From: Chersky-840 sp963810195
Lineage (GTDB): Bacteria > Actinomycetota > Acidimicrobiia > Acidimicrobiales > UBA8190
Direction of reading: 5' to 3'
DNA: 64,000 nt
Assembly: GCA_963810195.1 (NCBI GenBank)
Contig: CAWEMO010000003.1
Span: 124,001-188,000 of the forward strand
Both the position numbers and the translations under genes were made by a program. Within the stretch, counting starts at the first letter, position 1. Each line of letters begins with the position of its first letter. Below, piece by piece: positions 43,901 through 52,673 of this stretch. The notes below the pieces were generated by a model. That model was not told the DNA's origin. It searched no databases and was given only the letters and a program-made list of their open reading frames with translations.

Positions 43901-44260
43901 GATGTGCTTGAGCTCGTCGCGGAAGGTCTCCGCCTCGGCGGCGTCCTCGAAGTAGCCGTCCTTGATCCCCCAGTCGGTGATGGTGTCCACCACGCGGTCG
44001 GCCACCTGCTTCAGGGAGGTCTCGCGCTCAGGGGTCCCGGGGGTGCCGCGGAAGTATTTCTGGGCCAGGATGTTGGTGGCGTTCAGGCTCCACGTGGTGG
44101 GGACCTCGACGTCGAGCTGCTCGAAGGCGATGCTGCCGTCGCGGTAGTCGGTGATGCGCGAGTCGCGCCGCTCCCACTCGACCTCTTCGTAGGGGTGGAC
44201 CCCTTCGGTGGTGAAGTGCCGCCGGATGCCGATAGCGGTCCGCTGCGGGGCGATTGCCAT
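40970..44260 (-). CDS. nrdJ: adenosylcobalamin-dependent (class II) ribonucleotide reductase with mini-intein
   Basis: The 1,096-residue precursor makes deoxyribonucleotides from ribonucleotides using B12 and needs no oxygen. Reductase signatures include NILAQKYFRGTPGTPERE at the start, NPCSEYMHLDNSACNLASINL with the active-site cysteine and glutamate, QASVLAPTGTIALML, and the C-terminal CYQCG...CTSCG zinc cluster. The reading frame is interrupted at SA/CFIL by a 140-residue intein (separate entry); after splicing the enzyme has 956 residues. ATG 44260 is used. The gene has its own promoter about 140 bases upstream. The stop codon abuts a short repeat. Confidence 0.97.
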   Translation of the reverse strand: MAIAPQRTAIGIRRHFTTEGVHPYEEVEWERRDSRITDYRDGSIAFEQLDVEVPTTWSLNATNILAQKYFRGTPGTPERETSLKQVADRVVDTITDWGIKDGYFEDAAEAETFRDELKHIIVNQRAAFNSPVWFNIGVKGVPQQASACQPYHALVSTPEGLVPIGQLVEENRLGTKVFDAFGLTRVVAVKHNGRKKVLRIVTKAGHELEVTADHLVWKCGDDNYGRFVPAGELRPGDLLEWCLTESSGPGSFAAVEIDAVEELEEMDVYDIQTESGEYLSAGLRVHNCFILAVDDSMDSILNWYREEGIIFKGGSGAGVNLSSIRASVERLQGGGTASGPVSFMRGADASAGTIKSGGKTRRAAKMVILNDDHPDIEDFIWCKALEERKARVLRDGGFDMDLDGSDSFSIQYQNANNSVRVTDEFMQAVLDDADWALTARTDGSAVRVVKARDLFRQIAHAAWECADPGMQFDTTINRWHTAPNAGRINGSNPCSEYMHLDNSACNLASINLLKYLREDDSFDAESFKATVDVVFTAQEILVGNADYPTDKIAENSRRYRELGLGYANLGALLMAQGLPYDSDEGRAWAASITALMTGHAYAVSARTASRMGPFAGFHADRDAMLNVLQMHRTEVAKIDEELVPMELLSAAQEAWDDAVELGQQFGVRNSQASVLAPTGTIALMLDCDTTGVEPDLGLVKTKKLVGGGTMSIVNQTVPRALARLGYMPEQIDDIISYVDEHKSIVGAPHLSGDHMPVFACSMGDNTIHYTGHIRMLGAVQPFLSGAVSKTVNVPEEVTVEDIEQLHLDAWRLGIKAVAIYRDNCKVAQPLSTTKKEGGDVAPPGSDAEARDRAAMARIAELEAALTQAQKRSRDTVVVGAVRERLPRRRKSNTFSFRVADCEGYVTVGEYDDGRPGEVFMKVSKQGSTLAGFMDAFSISVSLGLQHGVPLSTYVRKYSNMRFEPAGITDDPDLRIATSLMDYIFRRLAIDYLPLEEREDLGVLSTSERMQPTLPGVEEAATLEQDLVEDSGVSSVPPSGLDDRAPTTARSSSSTSGSATARAEQRDAPLCYQCGMVMQRAGSCYVCTSCGTTSGCS
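43400..43819 (-). other. mini-intein within NrdJ (140 residues)
   Basis: The insert starts at Cys148 (CQPYHALVSTPEG, block A), has block B GHELEVTADHLVWK with the TxxH histidine, and ends with block F VYDIQTESGEYLSAGLRVHN before the +1 Cys of CFIL. All splicing residues (Cys1, penultimate His, Asn140, Cys+1) are visible. No endonuclease domain is present, so the intein can splice but not home. The insertion splits the redox-active cysteine site (SA-CFIL), where precise splicing is required for activity. Confidence 0.95.
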
Positions 44261-44347
44261 GATCGTTGTTCCACCCTTTCCTTGGTTCCCAGCGTAGGTG
44301 CCGGCCATCCCGGGAAGGCCGGGCTCCCTCGCCTTGCCCTCCCTCAG

Positions 44348-44365
44348 ACCACAAGATGTTGTGGT
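44348..44365. promoter_or_regulatory. palindrome in the nrdJ leader, NrdR-box-like
   Basis: ACCACAAGATGTTGTGGT has perfect seven-base arms around GATG. Its half-site resembles NrdR boxes, which control ribonucleotide reductase genes in many bacteria. It lies about 30 bases after the predicted transcription start of nrdJ. The assignment is inferred from position and shape. Confidence 0.5.
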
Positions 44366-44397
44366 CTCCCCTGAAGTGGCCCCCAGATGCAGTGGAC

Positions 44398-44427
44398 ATT
44401 ACAGCACTGTAGTTACGGAGGTGTCAA
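44398..44427 (-). promoter_or_regulatory. nrdJ promoter with overlapping palindrome
   Basis: On the minus strand TTGACA (44427-44422) and TGTAAT (44403-44398) are separated by 18 bases, a near-consensus sigma-A type promoter. The -10 overlaps an inverted repeat, ACTACAGTGCTGTAAT (TACAG/CTGTA arms), which could be a second NrdR-like site 49 bases from the first. Confidence 0.7.
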
Positions 44428-44549
44428 TGGCTTGCGCCCCCCGTCGGCCCTGGTCGCGACCCGTTCGCGAAGGTTTGCACCCCGGGCCCCGGGGTGGGCG
44501 GGAGGACCTCCCGCGGGACGTGCCTGGGGACAGGGAATAGGGTCCGGCG

Positions 44550-46070
<1,521 letters not shown>

Positions 46071-46161
46071 GCAGCGCACCCCGACGCCGTTTTCGGCGCG
46101 CTCCTCCGTACCATGGCAACGCCCGGAGCCGCACGGTCCCTGGGGAGAGGAACGCCCGACA

Positions 46162-48039
46162 GTGCTCCTGCTCTACGTCATCGGATTCGTGGCCGGGATG
46201 ATCGCGGGCATCTCCCCCTGCATCTTGCCGGTACTGCCCGTGGTGCTCGTGGCCGGGGCCACGGTGCCCACGACCACCGACACCGACACTGACAGCGACA
46301 CCAGCACCAGCACCGACACCGGCACCGACACCGCCCCGGACACCGGCGACACACCCGACTCCGCCCCGAAGCGCCAGCCAGCCGGGACACGAGGCTCGGG
46401 CGACAGCCTGCGCGTGGCGGTACGCACCTCGAGGTCGGCCTCGGTGGTCACCCGGTCTCCGTCGCGTCCTCGCAGCTACCGCGCCTATGCCGTCGTGGGC
46501 GGTCTCGTCGTCAGCTTCAGCATCGTCACCCTCGTGGGGTCGGCGCTGCTCAGTGCCATCGGCCTGCCCCAGGACTTCCTGCGCGACGCCGGCCTCGTCG
46601 TCCTCGGCGTGGTGGCGGTCGGGCTCATCGTCCCGCCCCTCGGACACCTCCTGGAACGGCCCTTCGCCCGCGTGGCCCAGCGCCAGCCCAACGGGAACGC
46701 GGGAGGGTTCGTCCTGGGGCTCGGGCTCGGCGCGCTCTTCGTGCCGTGCGCGGGCCCGGTGCTCACCGCCATCTCCGTGGTGAGCGCCAACCACCGCGTC
46801 GGCTTCGCGTCGGTGGTGCTCACCTTCGACTTCGCCCTGGGTGCGGCGGTCCCCCTGCTCGTCTTCGCCCTCGCCGGCCAGCGAGTGGCGGAGCGCGTCT
46901 CGGCCTTCCGGGCGCACGCCGCACTGGCCAGGCAGGTGGGCGGGGTGGTGCTCCTGGCCATGACGCTCCTGATCGCATTCAACGTCACCCAGGGCCTGCA
47001 ACGCGTCGTGCCCGGGTACACGACCATCCTGCAGCACCATGTCGAGGGCGGCTCCTACGCCAAGAAGCAGTTGGCCGCCATCACCGAGGAGAAGACGGGG
47101 GGCAAGCTAGGAAGCTGCGCGCCTGGCCTGAACACGCTCGAGGACTGCGGGGCGGCGCCGAACTTCCAAGGCGTCACGGCCTGGCTCAACACGCCCGGCG
47201 ACCGGCCCCTCTCCCTGGCGTCGCTCAAGGGCAAGGTCGTGCTGGTCGACTTCTGGACCTACTCGTGCATCAATTGTCAGCGGTCGCTGCCCCACGTCGA
47301 GTCGTGGTACGCGCGCTACCACTCCGACGGGCTGGAGGTCGTGGGCGTGCACACCCCGGAGTTCGCCTTCGAGCACGTCGTGTCGAACGTGTCTGCGGCG
47401 GCCGGGCAGCTGGGCGTCAAATACCCCATCGCCGTGGACGACGCCTACAAGACGTGGGACGCGTACCAGAACGAGTCCTGGCCCGCCGAGTACCTGATCG
47501 ACGCCACCGGTCAGGTCCGCCACGCCGAGTTCGGTGAAGGCGACTACGGCGGCACCGAGTCGCTCATACGCACCCTCCTCGTCGACGCCGACCCCAAGGT
47601 GAAGCTCCCGCCGCCCACCGACGTGCCCGACAACACGCCCACCGTCGCCCAGACACCGGAGTCCTACCTCGGCTACCACTACGGGCTGCCGAATTTCGAC
47701 GGCACGACCATCACCGAGAACAAGCCCGCGCTGTACCAGTTCCCGGCGTCGCTGCCCCCCGACTACCTGGCCTTCGCCGGGACATGGACCGTCAATGCAG
47801 AGGAGATCACCTCCGGTGCCGATGCCCGCCTCGAGCTCGCCTTTCAGGCCAACGACGTGTACCTGGTGCTCGGAGGCTCGGGCACGATCAAGGCCACCGT
47901 GGGCTCGCACACCGAGACCATCGACGTGTCGGGCATCCCCCGGCTCTACACCCTGGTGTCGTCACCGAACTTCGAGTCCGAGACCATCGTGCTCAGCTTC
48001 ACCTCGGGCGTCGACGCCTACGACTTCACCTTCGGCTGA
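46162..48039 (+). CDS. DipZ-like CcdA/thioredoxin fusion
   Basis: The 625-residue protein joins a CcdA-type membrane domain to an extracytoplasmic thioredoxin domain. The CcdA cysteines are in GISPCILPVLP and GALFVPCAGPVL. The thioredoxin active site WTYSCINCQ is near residue 368, followed by a C-terminal beta domain with FAGTWTVNAEEI. This is the DipZ architecture, moving reducing power out of the cytoplasm. A 30-residue Thr/Asp/Ser repeat linker (residues about 35-62) sits between the first two membrane helices. GTG 46162 follows GAGAGGAA. Confidence 0.92.
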   Translation: MLLLYVIGFVAGMIAGISPCILPVLPVVLVAGATVPTTTDTDTDSDTSTSTDTGTDTAPDTGDTPDSAPKRQPAGTRGSGDSLRVAVRTSRSASVVTRSPSRPRSYRAYAVVGGLVVSFSIVTLVGSALLSAIGLPQDFLRDAGLVVLGVVAVGLIVPPLGHLLERPFARVAQRQPNGNAGGFVLGLGLGALFVPCAGPVLTAISVVSANHRVGFASVVLTFDFALGAAVPLLVFALAGQRVAERVSAFRAHAALARQVGGVVLLAMTLLIAFNVTQGLQRVVPGYTTILQHHVEGGSYAKKQLAAITEEKTGGKLGSCAPGLNTLEDCGAAPNFQGVTAWLNTPGDRPLSLASLKGKVVLVDFWTYSCINCQRSLPHVESWYARYHSDGLEVVGVHTPEFAFEHVVSNVSAAAGQLGVKYPIAVDDAYKTWDAYQNESWPAEYLIDATGQVRHAEFGEGDYGGTESLIRTLLVDADPKVKLPPPTDVPDNTPTVAQTPESYLGYHYGLPNFDGTTITENKPALYQFPASLPPDYLAFAGTWTVNAEEITSGADARLELAFQANDVYLVLGGSGTIKATVGSHTETIDVSGIPRLYTLVSSPNFESETIVLSFTSGVDAYDFTFG

Positions 48040-48051
48040 CGGCTGCTCCTC

Positions 48052-48621
48052 CTATCGCGGCGCCAGGGCGCTGTAGTCGGCACGCCCCAGAGGGCCCGAG
48101 ATCAGTGACCCGTTGGCGGTGGGCACCGCCGCCACCTGGTCGTCCACGAACAGCGTGACGTGGTCGACACCGGGGAATGCGGTGGCGGTGTACACGAGCT
48201 GAGCGGCGGCCAGGATCTGATCCTGGCCACCGAGATTCGTGAAATCGTCGCGAAGGTCCACCGACGCGTCGCCGTTGACCAGGGACCTGAGGATGAGCGG
48301 ACCCGTCGTCGACAACGGGCTCTGCACACCCTTGGCCTGCTCCGATGTGGTCGGACCCTTCGCCAGCTTGCGCAACACGGTGCTGAGGCTCACCGGGGAC
48401 CGCGCTCCTCGGTTCACCGCGACGAGATCCTGGCCCAGCACGAGGTAGAGCGTGACGTTGTCGACCGGTGCCGCCGGGCCCGGTGCGGGTGACGTGGAGG
48501 CCGGGGCCATCAGGCCCGGCGGAACCAGCTGGCGGTCGATGACGTGGGCGCTGCCGTCGGCACCGATGGCGCAGCTGCACAGGAGAAGCCCCGTCACCAT
48601 CAGGGCGAGAACCGGTCTCAT
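48052..48621 (-). CDS. GerMN-domain lipoprotein, LpqB-like
   Basis: The 189-residue protein has a signal peptide with lipobox LLCSC, so it should be a lipoprotein. The rest is a single GerMN domain (VTLYLVLGQDLVAVNR...LRSLVNGDASVDLRDDF...LAAAQLVYTATAFPGVDHVTLFVDDQ). It shares the operon with the response regulator and kinase, each overlapping by four bases. In mycobacteria the same order is mtrA-mtrB-lpqB, where LpqB adds a beta-propeller domain that is absent here. Confidence 0.85.
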   Translation of the reverse strand: MRPVLALMVTGLLLCSCAIGADGSAHVIDRQLVPPGLMAPASTSPAPGPAAPVDNVTLYLVLGQDLVAVNRGARSPVSLSTVLRKLAKGPTTSEQAKGVQSPLSTTGPLILRSLVNGDASVDLRDDFTNLGGQDQILAAAQLVYTATAFPGVDHVTLFVDDQVAAVPTANGSLISGPLGRADYSALAPR

Positions 48622-50021
48622 TCGCCCGCCACCGGCAATGCGATCGTGAAGCGGGCCCCGCCTTCAGGCCGGTTCTCCACCGCGATGCTCCCACCATGGG
48701 CACGCACGTGCTCTGCGGCGAGAGCGAGCCCGAGACCGGTACCGCTCGTGGCGTTCCGACGGCCCGCCGCCGCCCCCCGGAAGAAGCGGTCGAAAACATA
48801 CTCCCTCTCGCCGACAGGGACTCCCGGACCGTTGTCCTCCACGCTGACCGTGGTCCTCGAGCCGTTCCGGTCCACTGCGACGAGGACCGCACCTCCCGCG
48901 TAGGCATCGGCGTTGTCGAGCAGGTTCGCCAGCACGCGCTGCAGGCGCCGCTTGTCCGCCCGCACGACACCCCCCACGGCGTCGGGGGAGACCTGCACCC
49001 GGACGCGCTGCGCACGGGCGGCGACAGTACGCTCGACCAGCTCGTCGAGCGGCATCTCCTCGATGTCGAGGTCGCCGGCACCGGCGTCCAGGCGCGAGAT
49101 CTCGAGCAGGTCCTGCACCATCGTCGAGAACCGCGTCACCTCGAGGCGCAACAAGTCGAGCGCACGCTGTCCGTCGGGCGGGAGCGACCCCCGGAAGGCC
49201 TCCATGACGTCCACGGACGCGGCCACTGCCGTGAGCGGGGAACGGAGCTCGTGGCTCACGTCGGAGGCGAAGCGCGCGTCGCGCCGGATGCGCTGTTCGA
49301 GACTGCTCACCATCCCGTTGAACGAGGCCGCCAACGAGCCGAGATCCGGGTCGTTGTCGACCGGCAGCCGCCGATCGAGGTCGCCGCCGGCGATGGCCGT
49401 GGCGACCGTGGCCACGCCGGTCAGCGGCATCATGAGCCGGCGACTGGCCCATCGTCCCAGCAGGCACCCGGCGGCGGTGGTGGCGAGGGCGGTCCCGGCA
49501 AGGATGGCACCGAGGGTGTCGAGCGTCTGCTGCAGATCACCGAGCGTGCGCACCTGGAAGAAATCGGCTCCGATCGACGGTATGGGCACACCGACCGCCA
49601 GGGAAGGGGTGCCGTCGAGGACGAATCGTTGCTCGGCGGGGTGGCCGGCGCGCACCGCGGCGGTCAGCGACGTCGGGAGGCTGCCCCGACCGAGGGATAC
49701 CGAAGGCGAGTACCAACGGCCGCCCCTGTAGAGGAGGGAGCGGGTGCCTTCCGGCGTCACCAGGGACGAGAGGACCCCGGGGATGTCGGTCGAGGGTGAT
49801 TGGAGCTCCTGCTGGACGAATCGTGCGTTCGCCAATGTCTGGGTGACACTCCCCGTCTGACGCCGCGACAGCAGGTAGTGGTACGCGACGGCGTAGGTAA
49901 CCAGGGCGAGGGTCAACGACACGAGAGCGGCGCCGATGCCGAAACCGAACATGGCCCGGGCTCGCAGGCCATGACGGCGGGTCCTTCCCTCGTGCCGTGC
50001 CGGACGGCGGATGCGCCTCAC
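48618..50021 (-). CDS. sensor histidine kinase, MtrB-like
   Basis: The 467-residue kinase has two membrane helices (residues about 23-50 and 170-195) around a 120-residue extracellular sensor domain. A HAMP linker (RLMMPLTGVATVATAIAGGDLDRRLP), HisKA box DVSHELRSPLTAV (His near 256) and HATPase domain (VLANLLDNADAYAGG, VEDNGPGVPVGE, GTGLGLAL) follow. Start and stop overlap neighbours by four bases, so all three proteins are coupled. Confidence 0.93.
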   Translation of the reverse strand: MRRIRRPARHEGRTRRHGLRARAMFGFGIGAALVSLTLALVTYAVAYHYLLSRRQTGSVTQTLANARFVQQELQSPSTDIPGVLSSLVTPEGTRSLLYRGGRWYSPSVSLGRGSLPTSLTAAVRAGHPAEQRFVLDGTPSLAVGVPIPSIGADFFQVRTLGDLQQTLDTLGAILAGTALATTAAGCLLGRWASRRLMMPLTGVATVATAIAGGDLDRRLPVDNDPDLGSLAASFNGMVSSLEQRIRRDARFASDVSHELRSPLTAVAASVDVMEAFRGSLPPDGQRALDLLRLEVTRFSTMVQDLLEISRLDAGAGDLDIEEMPLDELVERTVAARAQRVRVQVSPDAVGGVVRADKRRLQRVLANLLDNADAYAGGAVLVAVDRNGSRTTVSVEDNGPGVPVGEREYVFDRFFRGAAAGRRNATSGTGLGLALAAEHVRAHGGSIAVENRPEGGARFTIALPVAGE

Positions 50022-50698
50022 GGTTGGAGCTTGTAACCCAGTCCCCGGACGGTGACGAGCCGTCGCGGTGTCGAGGGGTCGTCTTCGATCTTGGCTCGCA
50101 GACGACGCACCGTCACGTCAACCAGGCGGACATCACCGAAGAAGTCGTAGTCCCAGACCTGCTCGAGAAGCTGGGTCCGGCTGAGGACCCAGCCCGGGTT
50201 CTCCGCCAGTGCGCACAAGAGGTGGAACTCGGTCCGGGTCAGCCGTAGCTCCTCGTCCCGCAGCCTCGCCAACTGGGCCTGACGGTGGATCTGGAGATCC
50301 CCGACGCGCAGGAGCTGAGCATGGGCCGGACCCACCGTCGTGCGGCGCAGCAGCGCCCGGATGCGGGCGGTGAGCTCCTTGGCCGCCACGGGCTTGACGA
50401 CGTAGTCGTCCGCTCCGGACTCGAGCCCCGCCACCACGTCATGGGTGTCGGACCGGGCCGACACCATGATGATGGGCACGTCGTGCGTGCTCCGCAACGC
50501 ACGCGTGACTTCGAAGCCGTCGAGCCCGGGCAGCATGACGTCGACGAGCACGACGTCCGTGGGTCGCTGGTCGAAAGCCGTGAGCCCCTCTTCACCGCTA
50601 CCGGTGTCGGCGACCGAGTACCCCTCGCTCTCGAGGAACATCGAAAGCGCGCTGCGGATGCTCTCATCGTCCTCGATCACCAGTATGCGAGCACCCAT
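50018..50698 (-). CDS. OmpR-family response regulator, MtrA-like
   Basis: The 226-residue protein has a receiver domain (LVIEDDESI, phospho-acceptor Asp53 in LVDVMLPGLDG, Lys in VVKPVAAKEL) and a winged-helix DNA-binding domain. The latter ends VDVTVRRLRAKIEDDPSTPRRLVTVRGLGYKL. It is the first gene of the operon. OmpR-type proteins bind direct repeats about 11 bases apart; such a repeat sits upstream at 50862-50877. Confidence 0.95.
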   Translation of the reverse strand: MGARILVIEDDESIRSALSMFLESEGYSVADTGSGEEGLTAFDQRPTDVVLVDVMLPGLDGFEVTRALRSTHDVPIIMVSARSDTHDVVAGLESGADDYVVKPVAAKELTARIRALLRRTTVGPAHAQLLRVGDLQIHRQAQLARLRDEELRLTRTEFHLLCALAENPGWVLSRTQLLEQVWDYDFFGDVRLVDVTVRRLRAKIEDDPSTPRRLVTVRGLGYKLQP

Positions 50699-50861
50699 CC
50701 TTCCCTGCCCCCGTCCCGGATCCCGGCGTCCCGATCCCGCCGGATACCAACCACCAGGTTAATCCCGGCCTCCGAATCCTTCGCCGCGCCATACACGATC
50801 CATCGCCGGCATGCCTGTGGGCGACGCCGGGCTGCGGGCCCCGCAGTGACGCCGTCGCTTT
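50699..50861. other. divergent promoter region of the two-component operon
   Basis: No gene is seen between the regulator start and the GTCAC repeats. This and the stretch to 51003 should hold promoters for the regulator operon and the secreted-protein gene. Confidence 0.4.
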
Positions 50862-50877
50862 GTCACGGTTTTGTCAC
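50862..50877. promoter_or_regulatory. GTCAC direct repeat, 11-bp spacing
   Basis: GTCACGGTTTTGTCAC has two GTCAC half-sites exactly 11 bases apart (one helical turn), within the run TTTGTCACGGTTTTGTCACA. Direct repeats of this spacing are the usual site for OmpR-family dimers, and GTCAC-type repeats are reported for mycobacterial MtrA. It lies between the MtrA-like gene and the secreted-protein gene, so it may control either. Confidence 0.6.
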
Positions 50878-51003
50878 AACCCTGTTCCTGCCGTGTCGCA
50901 TCGCACTGGGAACGTGGCGACGGGTAGTCCGATGCCGGCGGGGAGTGACTTGGGATTGTGACCGTCCGCAGCGGACGGTCCGTCGAAACTGGGAGGTACC
51001 TGA

Positions 51004-51660
51004 ATGCGCCGTAAACTCATGATGGGGGTTTTCGCCCTTGCTCTTCCCGCTGCCGCCATCGGGGTCGTCGCCTCGCCGGCGACGGCGACGCCGAAGCCGA
51101 CGTTCTCGGGCAATGCGACGGGAACGGTGAGCTGCACGCTGCCCAAGCTGAAGATCAGCTTCAGCCCGCCCTTGACAACGGCCTATACCGGTTCCGACTC
51201 CATCACCGTCAAAGGCACCCTGAAGGACTGCTCCAATGCCGGCGGGAACGTCAACGTCACCTCGGGCAAGATCCTGAGCGGAAGCTTCAGCTCGTCCGGT
51301 GGGTGCGCCGGGCTTGTCAACGGGACGACCTCCCCGGTGAAGCTCACGATTTCGTGGAAGGGCAAGTCACTGCAGGGAGGGAAGGCCACCATCAACAACA
51401 GCGTTATGAGTATCAACGGCGCCGCGCCCGCGTTCAACAGTGCGGACGACGTCGGGTTCGAGCTCCCCAACCCGGGCCACGGTGGCTCGATCACCGGCTC
51501 GTTCGCGGGCAGCGTCACCCATGAGAGCTTCGCCTACTCGACCACGACCGCCGGGACAGCGGGCGCCGACTGCGCTCCACGGACGACGGCGAGCGGCAAG
51601 ACGAAGCCGGCCAAGGGGATCAAGAAGCTCAGTGTCAAGACGGGGACGATCACGCTGTAG
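51004..51660 (+). CDS. secreted hypothetical protein
   Basis: The 218-residue protein has a classic signal peptide (basic start, hydrophobic run, ATATPKP cleavage near residue 29). The mature part is Gly/Ser/Thr/Lys-rich beta structure with four well-spaced cysteines. Its composition is unlike the surrounding genes: low in Arg, rich in Asn and Lys. GGGAGG lies just upstream of ATG 51004, and a strong terminator follows. Role unknown; likely a cell-surface or exported protein that may be under the control of the nearby regulator. Confidence 0.85.
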   Translation: MRRKLMMGVFALALPAAAIGVVASPATATPKPTFSGNATGTVSCTLPKLKISFSPPLTTAYTGSDSITVKGTLKDCSNAGGNVNVTSGKILSGSFSSSGGCAGLVNGTTSPVKLTISWKGKSLQGGKATINNSVMSINGAAPAFNSADDVGFELPNPGHGGSITGSFAGSVTHESFAYSTTTAGTAGADCAPRTTASGKTKPAKGIKKLSVKTGTITL

Positions 51661-51710
51661 TCGCCAGTCGCCTACCCGCCTTCTCCGTCGAGGCGGAAGT
51701 GACAACAACG

Positions 51711-51744
51711 GTCATGGGGGTGGGCCAGCGCCCACCCCCATGAC
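51711..51744. terminator. strong hairpin terminator
   Basis: GTCATGGGGGTGGGC and its exact complement form a 15-base-pair stem with a four-base loop (CAGC), followed by GTTTCC. It is 50 bases after the secreted-protein stop and is symmetric, so it could end transcription from both sides. Confidence 0.85.
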
Positions 51745-51802
51745 GTTTCCCAGATCCGGGAATCAAGAGGGGGCGACGCACGAGGCACCCGCGGGACCGC
51801 GT

Positions 51803-52024
51803 TCAGCTCGTTCCCGCAGTGCCACGGCGACGCCACACGACGCGGCCGCCGGCCTCGTAGCGGGCCACGCGCAACGCCGAAGCGCCGATCAACACGGCCA
51901 GCTGCGACGGTGAGGCCACGGTGTTGGCCAGGGCGGACGCGATGACCAGAGCGAACAGGACCGGCGTGAGCGCGGCGCCAGAGCGACGAGACGTCTTCGG
52001 ACCGGAACGGGGTTCTTCCCCCAC
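51803..52024 (-). CDS. possible small membrane protein (73 aa)
   Basis: The frame MGEEPRSGPKTSRRSGAALTPVLFALVIASALANTVASPSQLAVLIGASALRVARYE contains one or two hydrophobic segments and a basic tail. It is placed between a terminator and the divergent DUF664 gene. The ribosome site is weak. It may be real, but support is modest. Confidence 0.45.
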   Translation of the reverse strand: MGEEPRSGPKTSRRSGAALTPVLFALVIASALANTVASPSQLAVLIGASALRVARYEAGGRVVWRRRGTAGTS

Positions 52025-52087
52025 CCCGCACTAGTTTGGAGCCTTGCCGCGTCGACGGCAGGACGACGCGACAAAGGACGTGTCCAC

Positions 52088-52606
52088 ATGATCGAAGACC
52101 TGTCCGACCCTCGTCGGGTGGAGCCCCCTTATGTCGCCACCGAAAGGGCCATGCTCGAAGGGTGGCTCGAATTCCACCGCACCACCTTGGTGCTCAAGTG
52201 CGAGGGACTCGACGATGCGGCGCGCAAGTCGCGGCCCGTGCCCAGCTCGAAGCTCTCGCTGCACGGCCTGCTCCGGCACATGGGGGAGGTGGAACGGAAC
52301 TGGTTCCGACGGGTGCTTCTCGGGGAGCCCGACGCCGCTTCGATCTGGTACGACCCCGCCGTCGAGGACAGCGAGCTCGTGCCTCTCGACGAGGCCGACT
52401 GGGACACCGACTTGGCTGCGTGGCAGGCCGAATGCGAACACAGCAGGGCCGCGGCAGCGCCGCGCTCGCTCGATGACACCGGTTGGCGCGACGGTGAGCC
52501 GTGCTCACTGCGGTGGATCTACACGCACATGATCGAGGAGTACGCCAGACACAACGGCCACGCCGATCTCATCAGGGAGCTCGTCGACGGCAGCGTCGGC
52601 TGGTAG
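52088..52606 (+). CDS. DinB/DUF664-family protein
   Basis: The 172-residue protein has the four-helix DinB layout with conserved metal ligand candidates: LHGLLRHMGEVERNWFRRVL near residue 57, and RWIYTHMIEEYARHNGHADLIREL near residue 150. DUF664 members in actinobacteria are often mycothiol-dependent transferases. ATG 52088 has AAGGA upstream. It stands alone as an operon. Confidence 0.92.
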   Translation: MIEDLSDPRRVEPPYVATERAMLEGWLEFHRTTLVLKCEGLDDAARKSRPVPSSKLSLHGLLRHMGEVERNWFRRVLLGEPDAASIWYDPAVEDSELVPLDEADWDTDLAAWQAECEHSRAAAAPRSLDDTGWRDGEPCSLRWIYTHMIEEYARHNGHADLIRELVDGSVGW

Positions 52607-52673
52607 TCGGTGTCGGATCAGCTTGCAGGAGAAGGGATCCGGCGCCGACGGCGCCGACAGCGCACCGGTGAGC

